Notes: a model not told the origin generated them from the letters alone. A stretch of DNA of 64,000 bases from Curtobacterium sp. SGAir0471 (GCF_005490985.1 NZ_CP027869.1:930001-994000), one strand, 5' to 3'. Counted from the stretch's first letter, positions 11,612-20,272 are shown. Numbers and translations are program-made.

Positions 11612-12697
11612 GTGACCGCAACGATCCGCGCCATCGGGACCGCCGTCCCCGACACCACCCTCGACCAGGGTGCGGTGCGTGACCTGTTCGCCGGACAGCC
11701 GGACCTCGGTCGGTTGGGCGCGCGGATCGTCCCGGCGGCCTTCGACGCATCCGCCGTCGAGCACCGGCACACCGTCATCGAGGAGCTCGACGCCTCGCGG
11801 CCCGGCGGGCTGTTCCGGCAGGGCACCGGCGCGCTCGTGTCGCCGTCCACCGGCACGCGCAACGACCGCTACGGCGAGCTCGCCCCGGCGCTCTTCGTCG
11901 CAGCCGCTCGGGACGCCGTCGAGCGTGCCGGGATCGCGCCCGACCGGGTCACCCACCTGGTCACGGTCTCGTGCACGGGGTTCACGCAACCCGGGCCGGA
12001 CATCGACGTCGTCGACCAGCTCGGGCTACCGGCCGGCGTGTTCCGCCACCACATCGGCTTCATGGGGTGCTGCGCGGCGTTCCCGGCGCTCCGGATCGCG
12101 GCGGCCTTCGCCGAGGCGGACCCCGACGCGGTCGTGCTGGTGGTCTGCGCCGAGCTCTGCACGCTGCACGTCCGCGCATCGGACGACCCGGACCAGATCG
12201 TCGCGAACAGCGTCTTCGGGGACGGTGCCGCGGCGGCGGTCGTGACCTCGGGTGGATCGGGCCTGCGCATCGAGCGCTTCGCCACCGCAACGGTGCCCGA
12301 GGGGGCGTCGGAGATGGCCTGGAACATCGGCGACGAGGGCTTCGAGATGGTGCTCTCGACCGCGGTCCCGAAGCTCGTCGGTGTGCACGTGCCCGCCGCC
12401 GTCACCGCGTTGCTCGGTGAGGGCGAGACCTTCGCCGACCTGCCGGTGTGGGCGGTCCACCCCGGCGGACGGGCGATCCTCGACCGCGCCCAGGACGCCC
12501 TCGCGCTGCCCGACGGCGCCGTCGCCTCCAGTCGCGCCGTGCTGCGGGACCACGGCAACATGTCCAGCGCGACGGTGCTGTTCGTGCTCCGGGACGCCGT
12601 CGAGCAGGGCCTCGCACCGGGATCCCCGGTCGCGGCCGTCGCGTTCGGACCCGGGCTGACGGTGGAGAGCGCGAGGCTCACGGCGGTCGAGGCGTGA
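11612..12697 (+). CDS. Type III polyketide synthase (chalcone/stilbene synthase-like)
   Basis: The 361-residue protein is a homodimer-type ketosynthase that extends an acyl-CoA starter with malonyl-CoA. The catalytic triad is readable: C153 in FMGCCAAFPAL, H283 in AVHPGGRAILD and N316 in DHGNMSSAT. The C-terminal GFGPG-like loop appears as AFGPGLTVES. Length fits the family. A second cysteine, C154, follows the nucleophile directly. The GTG start is preceded by GATGAGGA at very short spacing, so the exact start is less certain. The stop overlaps the next gene's start, giving a two-gene synthase/methyltransferase operon as in alkylresorcinol or alkylpyrone pathways. The product is unknown. Confidence 0.93.
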   Translation: MTATIRAIGTAVPDTTLDQGAVRDLFAGQPDLGRLGARIVPAAFDASAVEHRHTVIEELDASRPGGLFRQGTGALVSPSTGTRNDRYGELAPALFVAAARDAVERAGIAPDRVTHLVTVSCTGFTQPGPDIDVVDQLGLPAGVFRHHIGFMGCCAAFPALRIAAAFAEADPDAVVLVVCAELCTLHVRASDDPDQIVANSVFGDGAAAAVVTSGGSGLRIERFATATVPEGASEMAWNIGDEGFEMVLSTAVPKLVGVHVPAAVTALLGEGETFADLPVWAVHPGGRAILDRAQDALALPDGAVASSRAVLRDHGNMSSATVLFVLRDAVEQGLAPGSPVAAVAFGPGLTVESARLTAVEA

Positions 12698-13440
12698 ACG
12701 ACCGGACCTGGTCCGTGCGCGGCGCGGACGACGGTCGCGAGCCCGGGCTCCGAACCGTGGATCTACGTGCGCGGGACACGGCGCTGCAGGAGCTGATGGA
12801 CGACCCGGGGTGCGACCCGCGTGTGCTCGACCGGACGTTCCGAAGGTTCGCCGTGGTGAACGCGCTGGTCAGCGGATGGCGAGCGGTGTGGCGCACGCAC
12901 GTCGTCCCGGCGCTGCCGCCGAGCGGTCGCGCCCGCGTGCTCGACCTCGGGTGCGGCGGCGGGGACCTCGCGCGCTCGCTCGTGCGGTGGGCCGGCAGCG
13001 ACGGGTTCTCGCTCGAGGTCGTCGGGGTCGACCCGGACGAACGTGCGATCACCGCGGCTCGGCGGTCGACCGCCCGAGGGGTGACCTTCCGCCAGGCGTC
13101 GAGTGCGGACCTCGTCGCGGCGGGGGAGCGGTTCGACGTCGTCGTCTCGAACCACGTGCTGCACCACCTGAACGACGACGCCAGGGCCGGGTTCCTGGCC
13201 GACTCCGAGCGACTCGCCACGGGGCGGAGCCTGCACTCCGACATCCGACGGTCGCGGCAGGCCTACCGGGCGTACGCGCTGGCGTCGCCGCTGGTGTCCG
13301 CCGGCACGTTCGTCCGGGTGGACGGGCTCCGCTCGATCCGACGGTCGTTCACGGTGCCCGAGCTGCAGGAGGTGCTGCCCGTGGGGTGGACCGCCGAACG
13401 GGCCGCACCACACCGGGTGCTCGCGGTCCGGGACGCCTGA
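12694..13440 (+). CDS. SAM-dependent methyltransferase coupled to the type III PKS
   Basis: The 248-residue class I methyltransferase has motif I VLDLGCGGGDLA, an acidic strand-2 end (VVGVDPDERAI), and FDVVVSNHVLHHLNDD as motif IV/post-IV. The GTG start overlaps the PKS stop (GTGA), so the two are translated together. A frame open further upstream lies inside the PKS gene and is spurious. The likely role is O- or C-methylation of the PKS product, as in other bacterial type III PKS operons; this is inferred from context only. The C-terminal part (LHSDIRRSRQAYRAYALASPL) differs from UbiE/Coq5 enzymes and resembles methyltransferases found beside PKS and oxidoreductase genes. Confidence 0.88.
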   Translation: MNDRTWSVRGADDGREPGLRTVDLRARDTALQELMDDPGCDPRVLDRTFRRFAVVNALVSGWRAVWRTHVVPALPPSGRARVLDLGCGGGDLARSLVRWAGSDGFSLEVVGVDPDERAITAARRSTARGVTFRQASSADLVAAGERFDVVVSNHVLHHLNDDARAGFLADSERLATGRSLHSDIRRSRQAYRAYALASPLVSAGTFVRVDGLRSIRRSFTVPELQEVLPVGWTAERAAPHRVLAVRDA

Positions 13441-13469
13441 CGGGCGCCGGCGGACGCATCGGCGCCGCC

Positions 13470-13570
13470 GCCGTGCCCGCAAGACGCGCGCATGGGAATC
13501 GCGGCCGTGCCCGCAGGGCGTGCACATCGGCGCCGCCGCTGTGCCCGCGAGACTCGGCCCGGCAGACAGA
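13470..13570. repeat. Degenerate 34-bp periodic repeat in the gap 13441-13674
   Basis: GCCGTGCCCGC recurs at 13470, 13504 and (as GCTGTGCCCGC) 13538, exactly 34 bp apart, with partly similar intervening sequence (GCGCATGGG, GCACATCGG). The rest of the 234-bp gap between the methyltransferase and the convergent dehydrogenase contains no gene and no clean terminator hairpin. Confidence 0.6.
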
Positions 13571-13674
13571 TCCGCGCAGGTCGTGCTGCGAACGTGTTCG
13601 CGGGGCCGAGGCTCGTGCGAGGCCGCCGGCCCGCTTGTCCGCGAGCGGCCCGGCCGGCCGGCGCCGTGGCGGCG

Positions 13675-14727
13675 CTACGGGCGCAGCAGCACCTTGATCG
13701 CGCGCCGCTCGTCCATCGCCGCGTACGCCTCGGCAGCCTGGTCGAGGGGCAGCTCGAGGTCGAACACCTTGCCCGGCTCGATCGTCCGCGACAGCACGTC
13801 GGGGAGCAGCTCCTCGATGTACGCGCGTGCCGGGGCCATGCCGCCGCCCACGGTGATGTTCTTCGCGAACAGGAACGGCATCGGCAGCTCCGGGTCACCC
13901 GCGGGGACGCCGACGTAGCCGACGTTTCCGCCCGGGCGGACGACCCGAAGCGCCTGGTCCATGCTCTCCGCGGTGCCGACGGCCTCGAGGGCGCAGTCGG
14001 CGAGCTCCCCGCCGAGCAGCTCGCGCACGGCGGCGATGCCCTCGTCACCGCGGGTCTCGACGATGTCCGTCGCGCCGAACTCCCGCGCTAGCGCCTGACG
14101 GTCGGCGTGCCGGCTCATCGCGATGATGCGCTCGGCACCCAGGCGCGAGGCCGCGAGCACCGCGGACAGGCCGACCGCGCCGTCGCCGACGACCACGACG
14201 GTCTTGCCGGGACCGACCTCGGCCGACACCGCAGCGTGGTGCCCGGTCGAGAACACGTCGGACAGCGTGAGGAGCGACGGCACGAGGTCGTCGTCCACCG
14301 GGCCGGGGACCTTCACGAGCGTCGCCGCGGCGTCGGGCACGCGCACGTACTCGGACTGCGCGCCGCCGATGGGGTGGCCGTACGCGTCGGTCGTGCCGCC
14401 GAAGATCGAGCTGTGCTCGCAGCCGCTCGTCATGCCGTGGGTGCACGCCTGGCAGGTGCCGTCGTTGGTGGTGAACGGCGCGATGACGAAGTCGCCCACG
14501 GCGAGGTCGGTGACGACCGCGCCGACGGACTCGACGACGCCGACGAACTCGTGCCCGATCGTGTGGGCCTGCTCGGTCCCGCGGACGCCGCGGTAGGGCC
14601 AGAGGTCCGACCCGCAGACGCAGGAGGCGGTCACCTTGACGACGGCGTCGGTGGGGTCGATGAGGACGGGGGTGTCGCGCTCCTCGACGCGGATGTCGCG
14701 AGGGGCGTGGATGACGGTTGCGCGCAC
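13675..14727 (-). CDS. Zinc-dependent alcohol dehydrogenase (medium-chain dehydrogenase/reductase)
   Basis: The 350-residue MDR enzyme has catalytic zinc ligands C38 (CVCGSDLW) and H59-E60 (IGHEFVG). A structural-zinc lobe follows (CQACTHGMTSGC), and the Rossmann motif is VVVVGDGAVGLSAV. It most resembles zinc-dependent dehydrogenases annotated broadly as alcohol or threonine dehydrogenase-like. Substrate cannot be read from sequence. It is convergent with the PKS operon and divergent from the DUF3097 gene, so it is probably monocistronic. Confidence 0.93.
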   Translation of the reverse strand: MRATVIHAPRDIRVEERDTPVLIDPTDAVVKVTASCVCGSDLWPYRGVRGTEQAHTIGHEFVGVVESVGAVVTDLAVGDFVIAPFTTNDGTCQACTHGMTSGCEHSSIFGGTTDAYGHPIGGAQSEYVRVPDAAATLVKVPGPVDDDLVPSLLTLSDVFSTGHHAAVSAEVGPGKTVVVVGDGAVGLSAVLAASRLGAERIIAMSRHADRQALAREFGATDIVETRGDEGIAAVRELLGGELADCALEAVGTAESMDQALRVVRPGGNVGYVGVPAGDPELPMPFLFAKNITVGGGMAPARAYIEELLPDVLSRTIEPGKVFDLELPLDQAAEAYAAMDERRAIKVLLRP

Positions 14728-14812
14728 GGTGTGGCCTTCCGATCGTGGGGGTGGACGCGGCGCGTACCGTGACGCGCCAGGGTGCCGGCGCCGTTGCGGG
14801 ACCCGTCGACAC

Positions 14813-14818
14813 TACGCT
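14813..14818 (+). promoter_or_regulatory. -10 hexamer TACGCT of the DUF3097 gene, leaderless arrangement
   Basis: TACGCT ends 6 nt before the GTG at 14825. It supports that start over in-frame codons further upstream that would extend into the divergent dehydrogenase. Confidence 0.45.
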
Positions 14819-14824
14819 TCCCGG

Positions 14825-15757
14825 GTGGACGAGGACCGCTACGGCAGTGACGTGCTCTCGGGTGACTGGCGCTCGAAGGGCGTCAAGAAGGTGCGGCAGG
14901 TGCCGCTCGAGCGCGACATGGTGCTCGAGGACCCGGACTCCGGGTGGGCGGGCGCCGTCGTGGGACTCGAGGCAGGCAACGTCAGCCTGGAGGACTGGAA
15001 GGGTCGCACCCGCGCCTTCCCCTTCACCGGGCAGTTCCTGCTCGAGGGCGAGCTCGTCACCCTCGGTCGTCCGCAGGCTCCGGTGGGCCGGTCCGCTGCT
15101 GCGGCGCCGCCCGCGCGGTCCGTGGGGACGGACGGGAGGCCCGGTGCGGCTCCGGCGGTCCGGCACGCCTCCGACGGTGGCCGGCTCCGCACCGCGTCCG
15201 GCTCGTTCGCCGTCGAGCAGCAGCGGGCACGCGTGGCGCTGCCCTCCCGGATCATGGTCGAGGGCAAGCACGACGCCGAACTCGTGGAGAAGGTCTGGGG
15301 CGCCGACCTGCGCGTCGAGGGCGTCGTCGTCGAGGAGCTCTCCGGCGTCGACAACCTGGCGGACGTCCTCGAGGAGTTCCGCCCGACCAGGGACCGACGC
15401 GTCGGGGTCCTGGTGGACCACCTCGTGCCGGGGTCGAAGGAGTCCCGCTTCGCCGATGCCGTGATGCGCGGGAAGTGGGGCGCGCACGTGCTCGTCGTCG
15501 GACACCCGTTCGTGGACGTCTGGCAGTCCGTGAAGCCGGAGCGGCTCGGACTGCGCGCGTGGCCCACGATCCCGCGCTCGATCGAGTGGAAGAAGGGCAT
15601 CCTGCAGCACCTCGGGTGGCCCGCCGACGACCAGGCCGACGTCGCCAGGGCCTGGCAGCGGATCCTCGGGCAGGTCCGGACCTTCGCCGACCTGGAGCCG
15701 CAGCTGCTCGGACGCGTCGAGGAGCTCATCGACTTCGTGACCGAGCCGGAGGCCTGA
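14825..15757 (+). CDS. DUF3097 family protein with a Toprim-like motif
   Basis: The 310-residue protein begins with the family hallmark DRYGSDVLSGDWRSKG. The first ~75 residues form a small domain, followed by a Pro/Ala linker (about 80-130) that contains a family A repeat half-site (GACGGGAGGCCCGG at 15130). The C-terminal domain has IMVEGKHDAELVEKVWG and, later, VGVLVDHLVPGSKESRF. This spacing of VEG..D and LVDH..PG resembles the Toprim signature of RNase M5-like proteins. Function is unknown to me; a Toprim nuclease or RNA-binding role is inference. The GTG start is chosen from family similarity and the -10 position. Confidence 0.85.
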   Translation: MDEDRYGSDVLSGDWRSKGVKKVRQVPLERDMVLEDPDSGWAGAVVGLEAGNVSLEDWKGRTRAFPFTGQFLLEGELVTLGRPQAPVGRSAAAAPPARSVGTDGRPGAAPAVRHASDGGRLRTASGSFAVEQQRARVALPSRIMVEGKHDAELVEKVWGADLRVEGVVVEELSGVDNLADVLEEFRPTRDRRVGVLVDHLVPGSKESRFADAVMRGKWGAHVLVVGHPFVDVWQSVKPERLGLRAWPTIPRSIEWKKGILQHLGWPADDQADVARAWQRILGQVRTFADLEPQLLGRVEELIDFVTEPEA

Positions 15758-15906
15758 CCCACCCGCCCACCCTGCCGGCGCTCGCGGCGGGGCGGAGGCT
15801 CCCCGCGCCTCCCGGCCGCGCCGTCCGAGCCGTCCGCTCCCGTGTCCCCGCCCGTCCACGCTCCCGAGCGGGCCGATCCCGCGCACCCGCGTCCGGTGGC
15901 GCCCCC

Positions 15907-16200
15907 GTTTCCGCCCGCCCGCCGTGTGCGGCGGGTGCGTACCGGGCGTGTGCGGTGGGCGGGCGGAACCCGCGCCTCCCGGTCGGATGGCGTCCCCGTT
16001 TCCGCCCGCCCGCGGTCTCTGGTGGGCGGGTGCCGTGCGTGCGGTGGTGGGCGGGCGGAACCCGCGCCTACGGGTCGGGTGGTGTTGCCGTTTCCGCCCG
16101 CTCGCGCGGTGTGGTCGGCGGGTGCCGGGCGTGCGGTGGTGGGCGGGCGGAACCTGCACGCGCCTCTGGACGAGCGGTGCGTTTCCGCCCGCTCGGGCGC
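15907..16200. repeat. Family B repeat array, ~92-bp period, about 3.2 units
   Basis: GTTTCCGCCCG recurs at 15907, 15998, 16090 and 16181. GGGCGGAACC recurs at 15961, 16053 and 16145. The units are therefore 91-92 bp long and each carries the two halves of the family B palindrome. The array occupies most of the gene-free stretch 15758-16240. Several short open frames through it are by-products of the repeat. Confidence 0.85.
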
Positions 16201-16228
16201 GCTCCGGGGGGAAGCGCGCCGCGCGGCC

Positions 16229-16234
16229 TACTGT
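16229..16234 (+). promoter_or_regulatory. -10 hexamer TACTGT, leaderless arrangement
   Basis: TACTGT ends 6 nt before the ATG at 16241, directly after the repeat array. GAGGG lies in between but is too close to act as a good ribosome site. Confidence 0.45.
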
Positions 16235-16240
16235 TGAGGG

Positions 16241-16894
16241 ATGGACGGCATCGACGGTCGCGTACGGAGCGCGGTCGACGTGTGGTTGCGGTGGCTGCCG
16301 CGGTGGCAGATCGGGACCGCACGGCCTCGGACGCGGATCTGCCGGAAGTGCACCGGGTCGCCGATCGCCTCCGCCGCGGGGTTCGGGCCGGACGTGCCGC
16401 ATGCGGTCCAGCACGCGCTGATCGGTCGGATCTCGACCATCGTCGAGGACGCCGTCGACGAGTACACCGCGAAGAACCTCCCGCTGCTGCAGCGCGAGCT
16501 CGAACGGGCCGCCGCCCGGAAGCGGCACGCGGGCTACCAGCCGACCGAGGGGCTCTCGCCGGAGTTCCAGGGGCTGGACGTGGACCCGGAGCCCTCGCCG
16601 GGGGAGCCGTTCCTCTTCACCCTCGACGAGATGACGGGCACTGGCGCGGGCGAGCAGACGCCGCGCGAGCCGCTCTCCGACGAGGCGAAGGCGGCACTGC
16701 GGCACGAGATCGCCCTGTCGGACGAGTGTGCCCGGGCGACCGGGACGGCCGTGTGCCTGGCCCTCGTCGAGCACCGTCCGCGCATCGCCGAGGCCGTCGA
16801 GCGGCTCGTGGAACCGCAGATCGCGACGCTGGTGTCCGACATGTTCCGCGGGTTCGACGGACCGGAGGAAGCCGGCCGGCCGGGGCTCTTCTGA
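16241..16894 (+). CDS. Hypothetical protein with CxxC motif
   Basis: I do not recognise this 217-residue protein with confidence. It has an aromatic/basic N-terminus (VDVWLRWLPRWQIG), a CRKC pair near residue 35 in RICRKCTG, a helical middle (ISTIVEDAVDEYTAKNLPLLQRELERAA), an acidic central loop and a second helical part (EALSDECARATGTAV region to LVSDMFRGF). There are no transmembrane helices or signal peptide. Codon usage fits the neighbours and the start is supported by a leaderless -10. The CxxC could bind metal but is isolated. Confidence 0.7.
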   Translation: MDGIDGRVRSAVDVWLRWLPRWQIGTARPRTRICRKCTGSPIASAAGFGPDVPHAVQHALIGRISTIVEDAVDEYTAKNLPLLQRELERAAARKRHAGYQPTEGLSPEFQGLDVDPEPSPGEPFLFTLDEMTGTGAGEQTPREPLSDEAKAALRHEIALSDECARATGTAVCLALVEHRPRIAEAVERLVEPQIATLVSDMFRGFDGPEEAGRPGLF

Positions 16895-16998
16895 CGGCGG
16901 CCCGCGACGGCTGGACCGCTGGCCCACGACGGCTGGATCGCCGGCTCTGCGATGCGCGGGCGTCGCCGGAGCGCCTCCGGCTGCGGGAGGATGGACGG

Positions 16999-17400
16999 GT
17001 GACTCGTACCTGGGGCTGGATCGCAGCCGTCGTCGACATCGTCCTCATCGTCGTGTTCGCGCTCATCGGGCGGTCCTCGCACGCCGAGGCCACGTCGTTC
17101 GCCGGGACCTGGACCACGGCCTACCCGTTCCTGGCCGGTTGGCTGGTCGGCTGGCTGGTCGTCCTCGGGTGGCGTCGCCCCCTGCGCGTGTGGCCGACGG
17201 GCGTGGTCGTCTGGGTGGCCACGGTCGCGATCGGCATGCTGCTCCGGGTGCTGACCGGGCAGGGCGACGTCGCGGGCGACCCGCTGCCGCTGTCGTTCGT
17301 CATCGTGGCGACGATCGTCCTGGCGGTCTTCCTGCTGGGGTGGCGTCTCGTCGCCGGGCTCGTCCTCCGCGCCGGACGCCGGGGCCGCGGACGCGCCTGA
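16999..17400 (+). CDS. DUF3054 family membrane protein
   Basis: The 133-residue protein has four hydrophobic segments: WGWIAAVVDIVLIVVFALIG, TAYPFLAGWLVGWLVVLGW, the VWPTGVVVWVATVAIGMLL region and VIVATIVLAVFLLGWRLVAG. The loop RPLRVWPTG and the overall plan match DUF3054 proteins of actinobacteria. The GTG start follows a GCGGGAGGATGGACGG region. Function is unknown. A 222-bp gap follows; it contains short GCAGCATC iterations (about 17510-17560) but no gene. Confidence 0.8.
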   Translation: MTRTWGWIAAVVDIVLIVVFALIGRSSHAEATSFAGTWTTAYPFLAGWLVGWLVVLGWRRPLRVWPTGVVVWVATVAIGMLLRVLTGQGDVAGDPLPLSFVIVATIVLAVFLLGWRLVAGLVLRAGRRGRGRA

Positions 17401-17623
17401 CCGTCCGTCGCACCACCGCACTCGCCGCACCGGAGCACCACCCCGCGCCGCCGCGCCGCCGGACCCGCCGCACCGGAGCACCGCCACGCCATCGGACCGC
17501 ACTCGCCGCAGCACCGTAGCGCCGCAGCATCGCAGCATCGCAGCACCGCTGCGCCCGCCGCGCCACCGCATCCGTTCACCCGCCGGTCACCCACCCGCCA
17601 CCCGCTGCCGGGAACATGCCCGG

Positions 17624-19198
17624 ATGACGACCCTCGACCACGCCACCGTCGGCCCCGACCCCGACGGGCGTGCAGCGAGGGCCCTCCCGCGACTCGTGGC
17701 CCGTCGTGGCGCACCCCGGGTCCGACGCGAGGACACCCTGCCCTCGATCGCCGTCGCCGAGGCTCTCGGCGCCGACGTCGTCGAGGTCGACGTCCGCCGC
17801 ACCGCCGACGGCGTCGCGGTCCTGCTGCACGACGAGACCCTCGGTCGGCTCTGGGGCGACCCGCGCCGCGTCGCCGAGGTCTCGTGGTGCGAGGTCGCCC
17901 GGCTCGGCAACGGCCTCGACCGCATCCCGCGCCTCGACGCCGTGCTCGAACGGCTCGACGGCTGCCGGGCCTCGCTGCTGCTCCACGTCGTCGATCCCGC
18001 CGACGCCCTGGTCGCGATCCGCACCGTCGCCGCGTCCACCTGGGACACCACGGTCGCGTGGACGGGGACGCCCCCGGTGCTCGCCGCGGTCCGGGCGGCG
18101 CTGCCGACCGCCGACACCTGGCTGCCCTGGGAGTCACTCGACGTCCCCACCGCCGCGGACACGACCGGGCTCCGGCCGTCGACGCTGGTCCTCGACGACG
18201 TGTTCCTGACGCCGGACACGGTCACGGCGGCGCACGACCTCGGCATCGCGGTGGCGGTACGGACCGTCGACGAGCCGGGACCCGTCCGTTGGGCGGCGCG
18301 CACCGGTGCGGACCTCGTCGCCACGGAGGACGTCGCCTCCGCCCGAGCCGTGCTGGCCGGTGGGGAGCGGGACGGCTGGGCGCTGTCCGAGCGCGCACCG
18401 ACCGAGGAGGAGGTGGGCGTCCGTGCGCAGGCGCTCGCCCACCGCATCGCACACGAGGCCATCGCCTTCACCCGCGAGCACCCGATCGGGCAGGTCACGA
18501 CGAAGCGCGGCGACGGCGATCCGGTCACCGACGTCGACCGTGCGGTCGAGCGACTCGTCCGGTCCCGCGTCCGCGCGGCCTTCCCCACGCACGGCTTCAC
18601 CGGCGAGGAGTACGGCACGGCACCGGGGGACCGGCACCACTGGTGGCTCGACCCGGTCGACGGCACGACGAACCTGGTCAACGGCGTGCCGTGGACGGCG
18701 ATGTCGCTCTGCCTGACCCGCGGCGGGCAGCCCCTCGTCGGGGTCGTGGCCGACCCGTGGCGCGGCGAGGTGCTCGAGGCCCGGCGCGGCCGGGGCGCTG
18801 CCCTCCGCGACGCCCCGCTGCGGCTCGACGACGCGCCGCGGGCGCTCGCCGGTTCCGTCGTCGGCGCCGAGTTCGGCGGACAGGGCGCACGGGACGGACT
18901 CGGGAGGCTCGTGGCCGCGCTGGCAGAGCGCTCCTGCGCCGTGCGCGTGATGGGTTCCAGCACGCTGACGCTCGCGCAGGTCGCCGCCGGTCGCGGGGTG
19001 GGTGGCTGCGTGCCGTCGTTCGACCCGGTGGACCACGGTGCGGCGGTTCTGCTGGTGCACGAGGCCGGGGGAGTGGTGCTCACGCTCGACGGACCCGTCG
19101 ACGGCTTCCCACGGGCCGGGGAACCCCTCCTCGTCGCGCACCCGGGCGCGGCCGACGAGCTCTTCGCGATCTGGTCGACGGCGCTCGGCGCTCGCTGA
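17624..19198 (+). CDS. Fusion of a degenerate glycerophosphodiesterase domain with an inositol monophosphatase domain
   Basis: This 524-residue protein joins two enzyme domains. Residues ~20-245 follow the GDPD fold (GADVVEVDV with E54/D56, H69 in LLHDETL, a final strand GADLVATED). However, the first catalytic histidine of the HRG motif is arginine (R27 in ARRGAP) and the usual ENT is EDT, so phosphodiesterase activity is doubtful. Residues ~260-515 form an inositol monophosphatase-type domain with intact metal ligands: E328-E329 (GEEYG), D343/D346 (LDPVDGTTN) and a C-terminal D..A...EAGG (VDHGAAVLLVHEAGG). It should hydrolyse a small phosphate monoester such as myo-inositol phosphate. The start is the ATG after a 222-bp gap. 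Confidence 0.88.
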   Translation: MTTLDHATVGPDPDGRAARALPRLVARRGAPRVRREDTLPSIAVAEALGADVVEVDVRRTADGVAVLLHDETLGRLWGDPRRVAEVSWCEVARLGNGLDRIPRLDAVLERLDGCRASLLLHVVDPADALVAIRTVAASTWDTTVAWTGTPPVLAAVRAALPTADTWLPWESLDVPTAADTTGLRPSTLVLDDVFLTPDTVTAAHDLGIAVAVRTVDEPGPVRWAARTGADLVATEDVASARAVLAGGERDGWALSERAPTEEEVGVRAQALAHRIAHEAIAFTREHPIGQVTTKRGDGDPVTDVDRAVERLVRSRVRAAFPTHGFTGEEYGTAPGDRHHWWLDPVDGTTNLVNGVPWTAMSLCLTRGGQPLVGVVADPWRGEVLEARRGRGAALRDAPLRLDDAPRALAGSVVGAEFGGQGARDGLGRLVAALAERSCAVRVMGSSTLTLAQVAAGRGVGGCVPSFDPVDHGAAVLLVHEAGGVVLTLDGPVDGFPRAGEPLLVAHPGAADELFAIWSTALGAR

Positions 19199-19337
19199 CC
19201 ACCGGCGCCGACACCGTGCGCTGACGTCGCTCTCGGCTGGTTCTGTGCGGTCGTACAGTCAGCGGTCGACGGCGCTGCCTAGTGTGGCTGCGACGGACCC
19301 TCCCGACCCGGGCGGACCGCACCGAAGGAGCAACGAC

Positions 19338-20213
19338 ATGGGATTCCTCGACCGACTGCTCGGCCGTCCCGACCGTGACCGCGACCAGCAGGGCGCGTGG
19401 GGTCAGCCGCAGCAGCCCCGGCAGCCGGCCCAGCAGGGGTACCGGTACGGGCAGCAGTCGTACCAGGTGCCGCCGGTCCAGCAGGACGGCGTTCAGCAGT
19501 ACGGGACGCAGCCAGGTCAGCAGTACGGCGGTCAGCAGTTCGGGACGCAGCCAGGTCAGCAGTACGGCACCCCGCAGTGGGGTCCGGGCCAGCCCGGTGG
19601 CCAGCAGCCGGGCGGTCAGCAGGGTGCGGCCTCGACCGAGGACGAGCGCGCCGTCGAGCGCTACCGCTACCTGCTCCGCACGGCACCTCCCGAGCGCATC
19701 GAGGAGGTCCACGCCGAGGCCTTCGCGACCCTGTCGCCCGAGCAGCGCCGCATGGTCTACGAGGAGTTCACCCGCAGCGCCCCCGACGGCGAGGCACCCC
19801 GCGGTGACGACCCGCGCTCCCTGGCCCAGGCGGCGACCCGCTCCGAGATCCGCCAGCCCGGGTTCATGGAGCGCTCGCTGGGCGGGATGAACGGCGGCGC
19901 CGGTGCGATGGGCCAGCGCGGCGGTCCCTCGTTCGGCCGGATGATCGGTGCGTCGATCCTCGGCACGGTCGCCGGGTACGTCATCGGTTCGGCGATCATG
20001 AGCGCCTTCCTGCCCGACCCCGGATCGTTCGACGGCGGTACCGATGCTGCGGGAGACGGCGCTTCGGAGGACACTGGTGCCGACTCCGGTGACGGCGGGG
20101 CGTCCGATGCGGGCGCGGCCGACGGCGGCGGGTACGAGAACGCGGGCTGGGACGACGGCGGCGGTGACTTCGGCGGCGGCTTCGGCGACTTCGGCGGTGA
20201 CTTCGACGTCTGA
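19338..20213 (+). CDS. Gln-rich, single-membrane-span hypothetical protein
   Basis: The 291-residue protein starts at an ATG behind a strong GAAGGAG. Order of parts: FLDRLLGR amphipathic start, a Gln/Gly/Tyr-rich segment (~20-98), a conserved-looking charged helical region (TEDERAVERYRYLL to VYEEFTRSAP), a basic stretch, one transmembrane helix (IGASILGTVAGYVIGSAI, about 203-220), and an acidic Gly-rich tail ending FGGDFDV. The Gln-rich part holds a 39-bp direct repeat (CGGGACGCAG at 19502 and 19541). I do not recognise a function. The tail resembles those of surface or envelope proteins. It lies 60 bp upstream of a DrrAB-like exporter and may be cotranscribed. Confidence 0.75.
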   Translation: MGFLDRLLGRPDRDRDQQGAWGQPQQPRQPAQQGYRYGQQSYQVPPVQQDGVQQYGTQPGQQYGGQQFGTQPGQQYGTPQWGPGQPGGQQPGGQQGAASTEDERAVERYRYLLRTAPPERIEEVHAEAFATLSPEQRRMVYEEFTRSAPDGEAPRGDDPRSLAQAATRSEIRQPGFMERSLGGMNGGAGAMGQRGGPSFGRMIGASILGTVAGYVIGSAIMSAFLPDPGSFDGGTDAAGDGASEDTGADSGDGGASDAGAADGGGYENAGWDDGGGDFGGGFGDFGGDFDV

Positions 20214-20272
20214 CTGACGTCGTCGCTCCCGCCGACCCCACACCACACCGACGTGGCCGACGAGGGAGCGAC

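Noticed and set aside
15907..16200. CRISPR array
   Set aside because: Periods of 59-92 bp consist of wholly repeated units with no unique spacers, and there are no cas genes. The same applies to 29171-29330 and 32261-32437.
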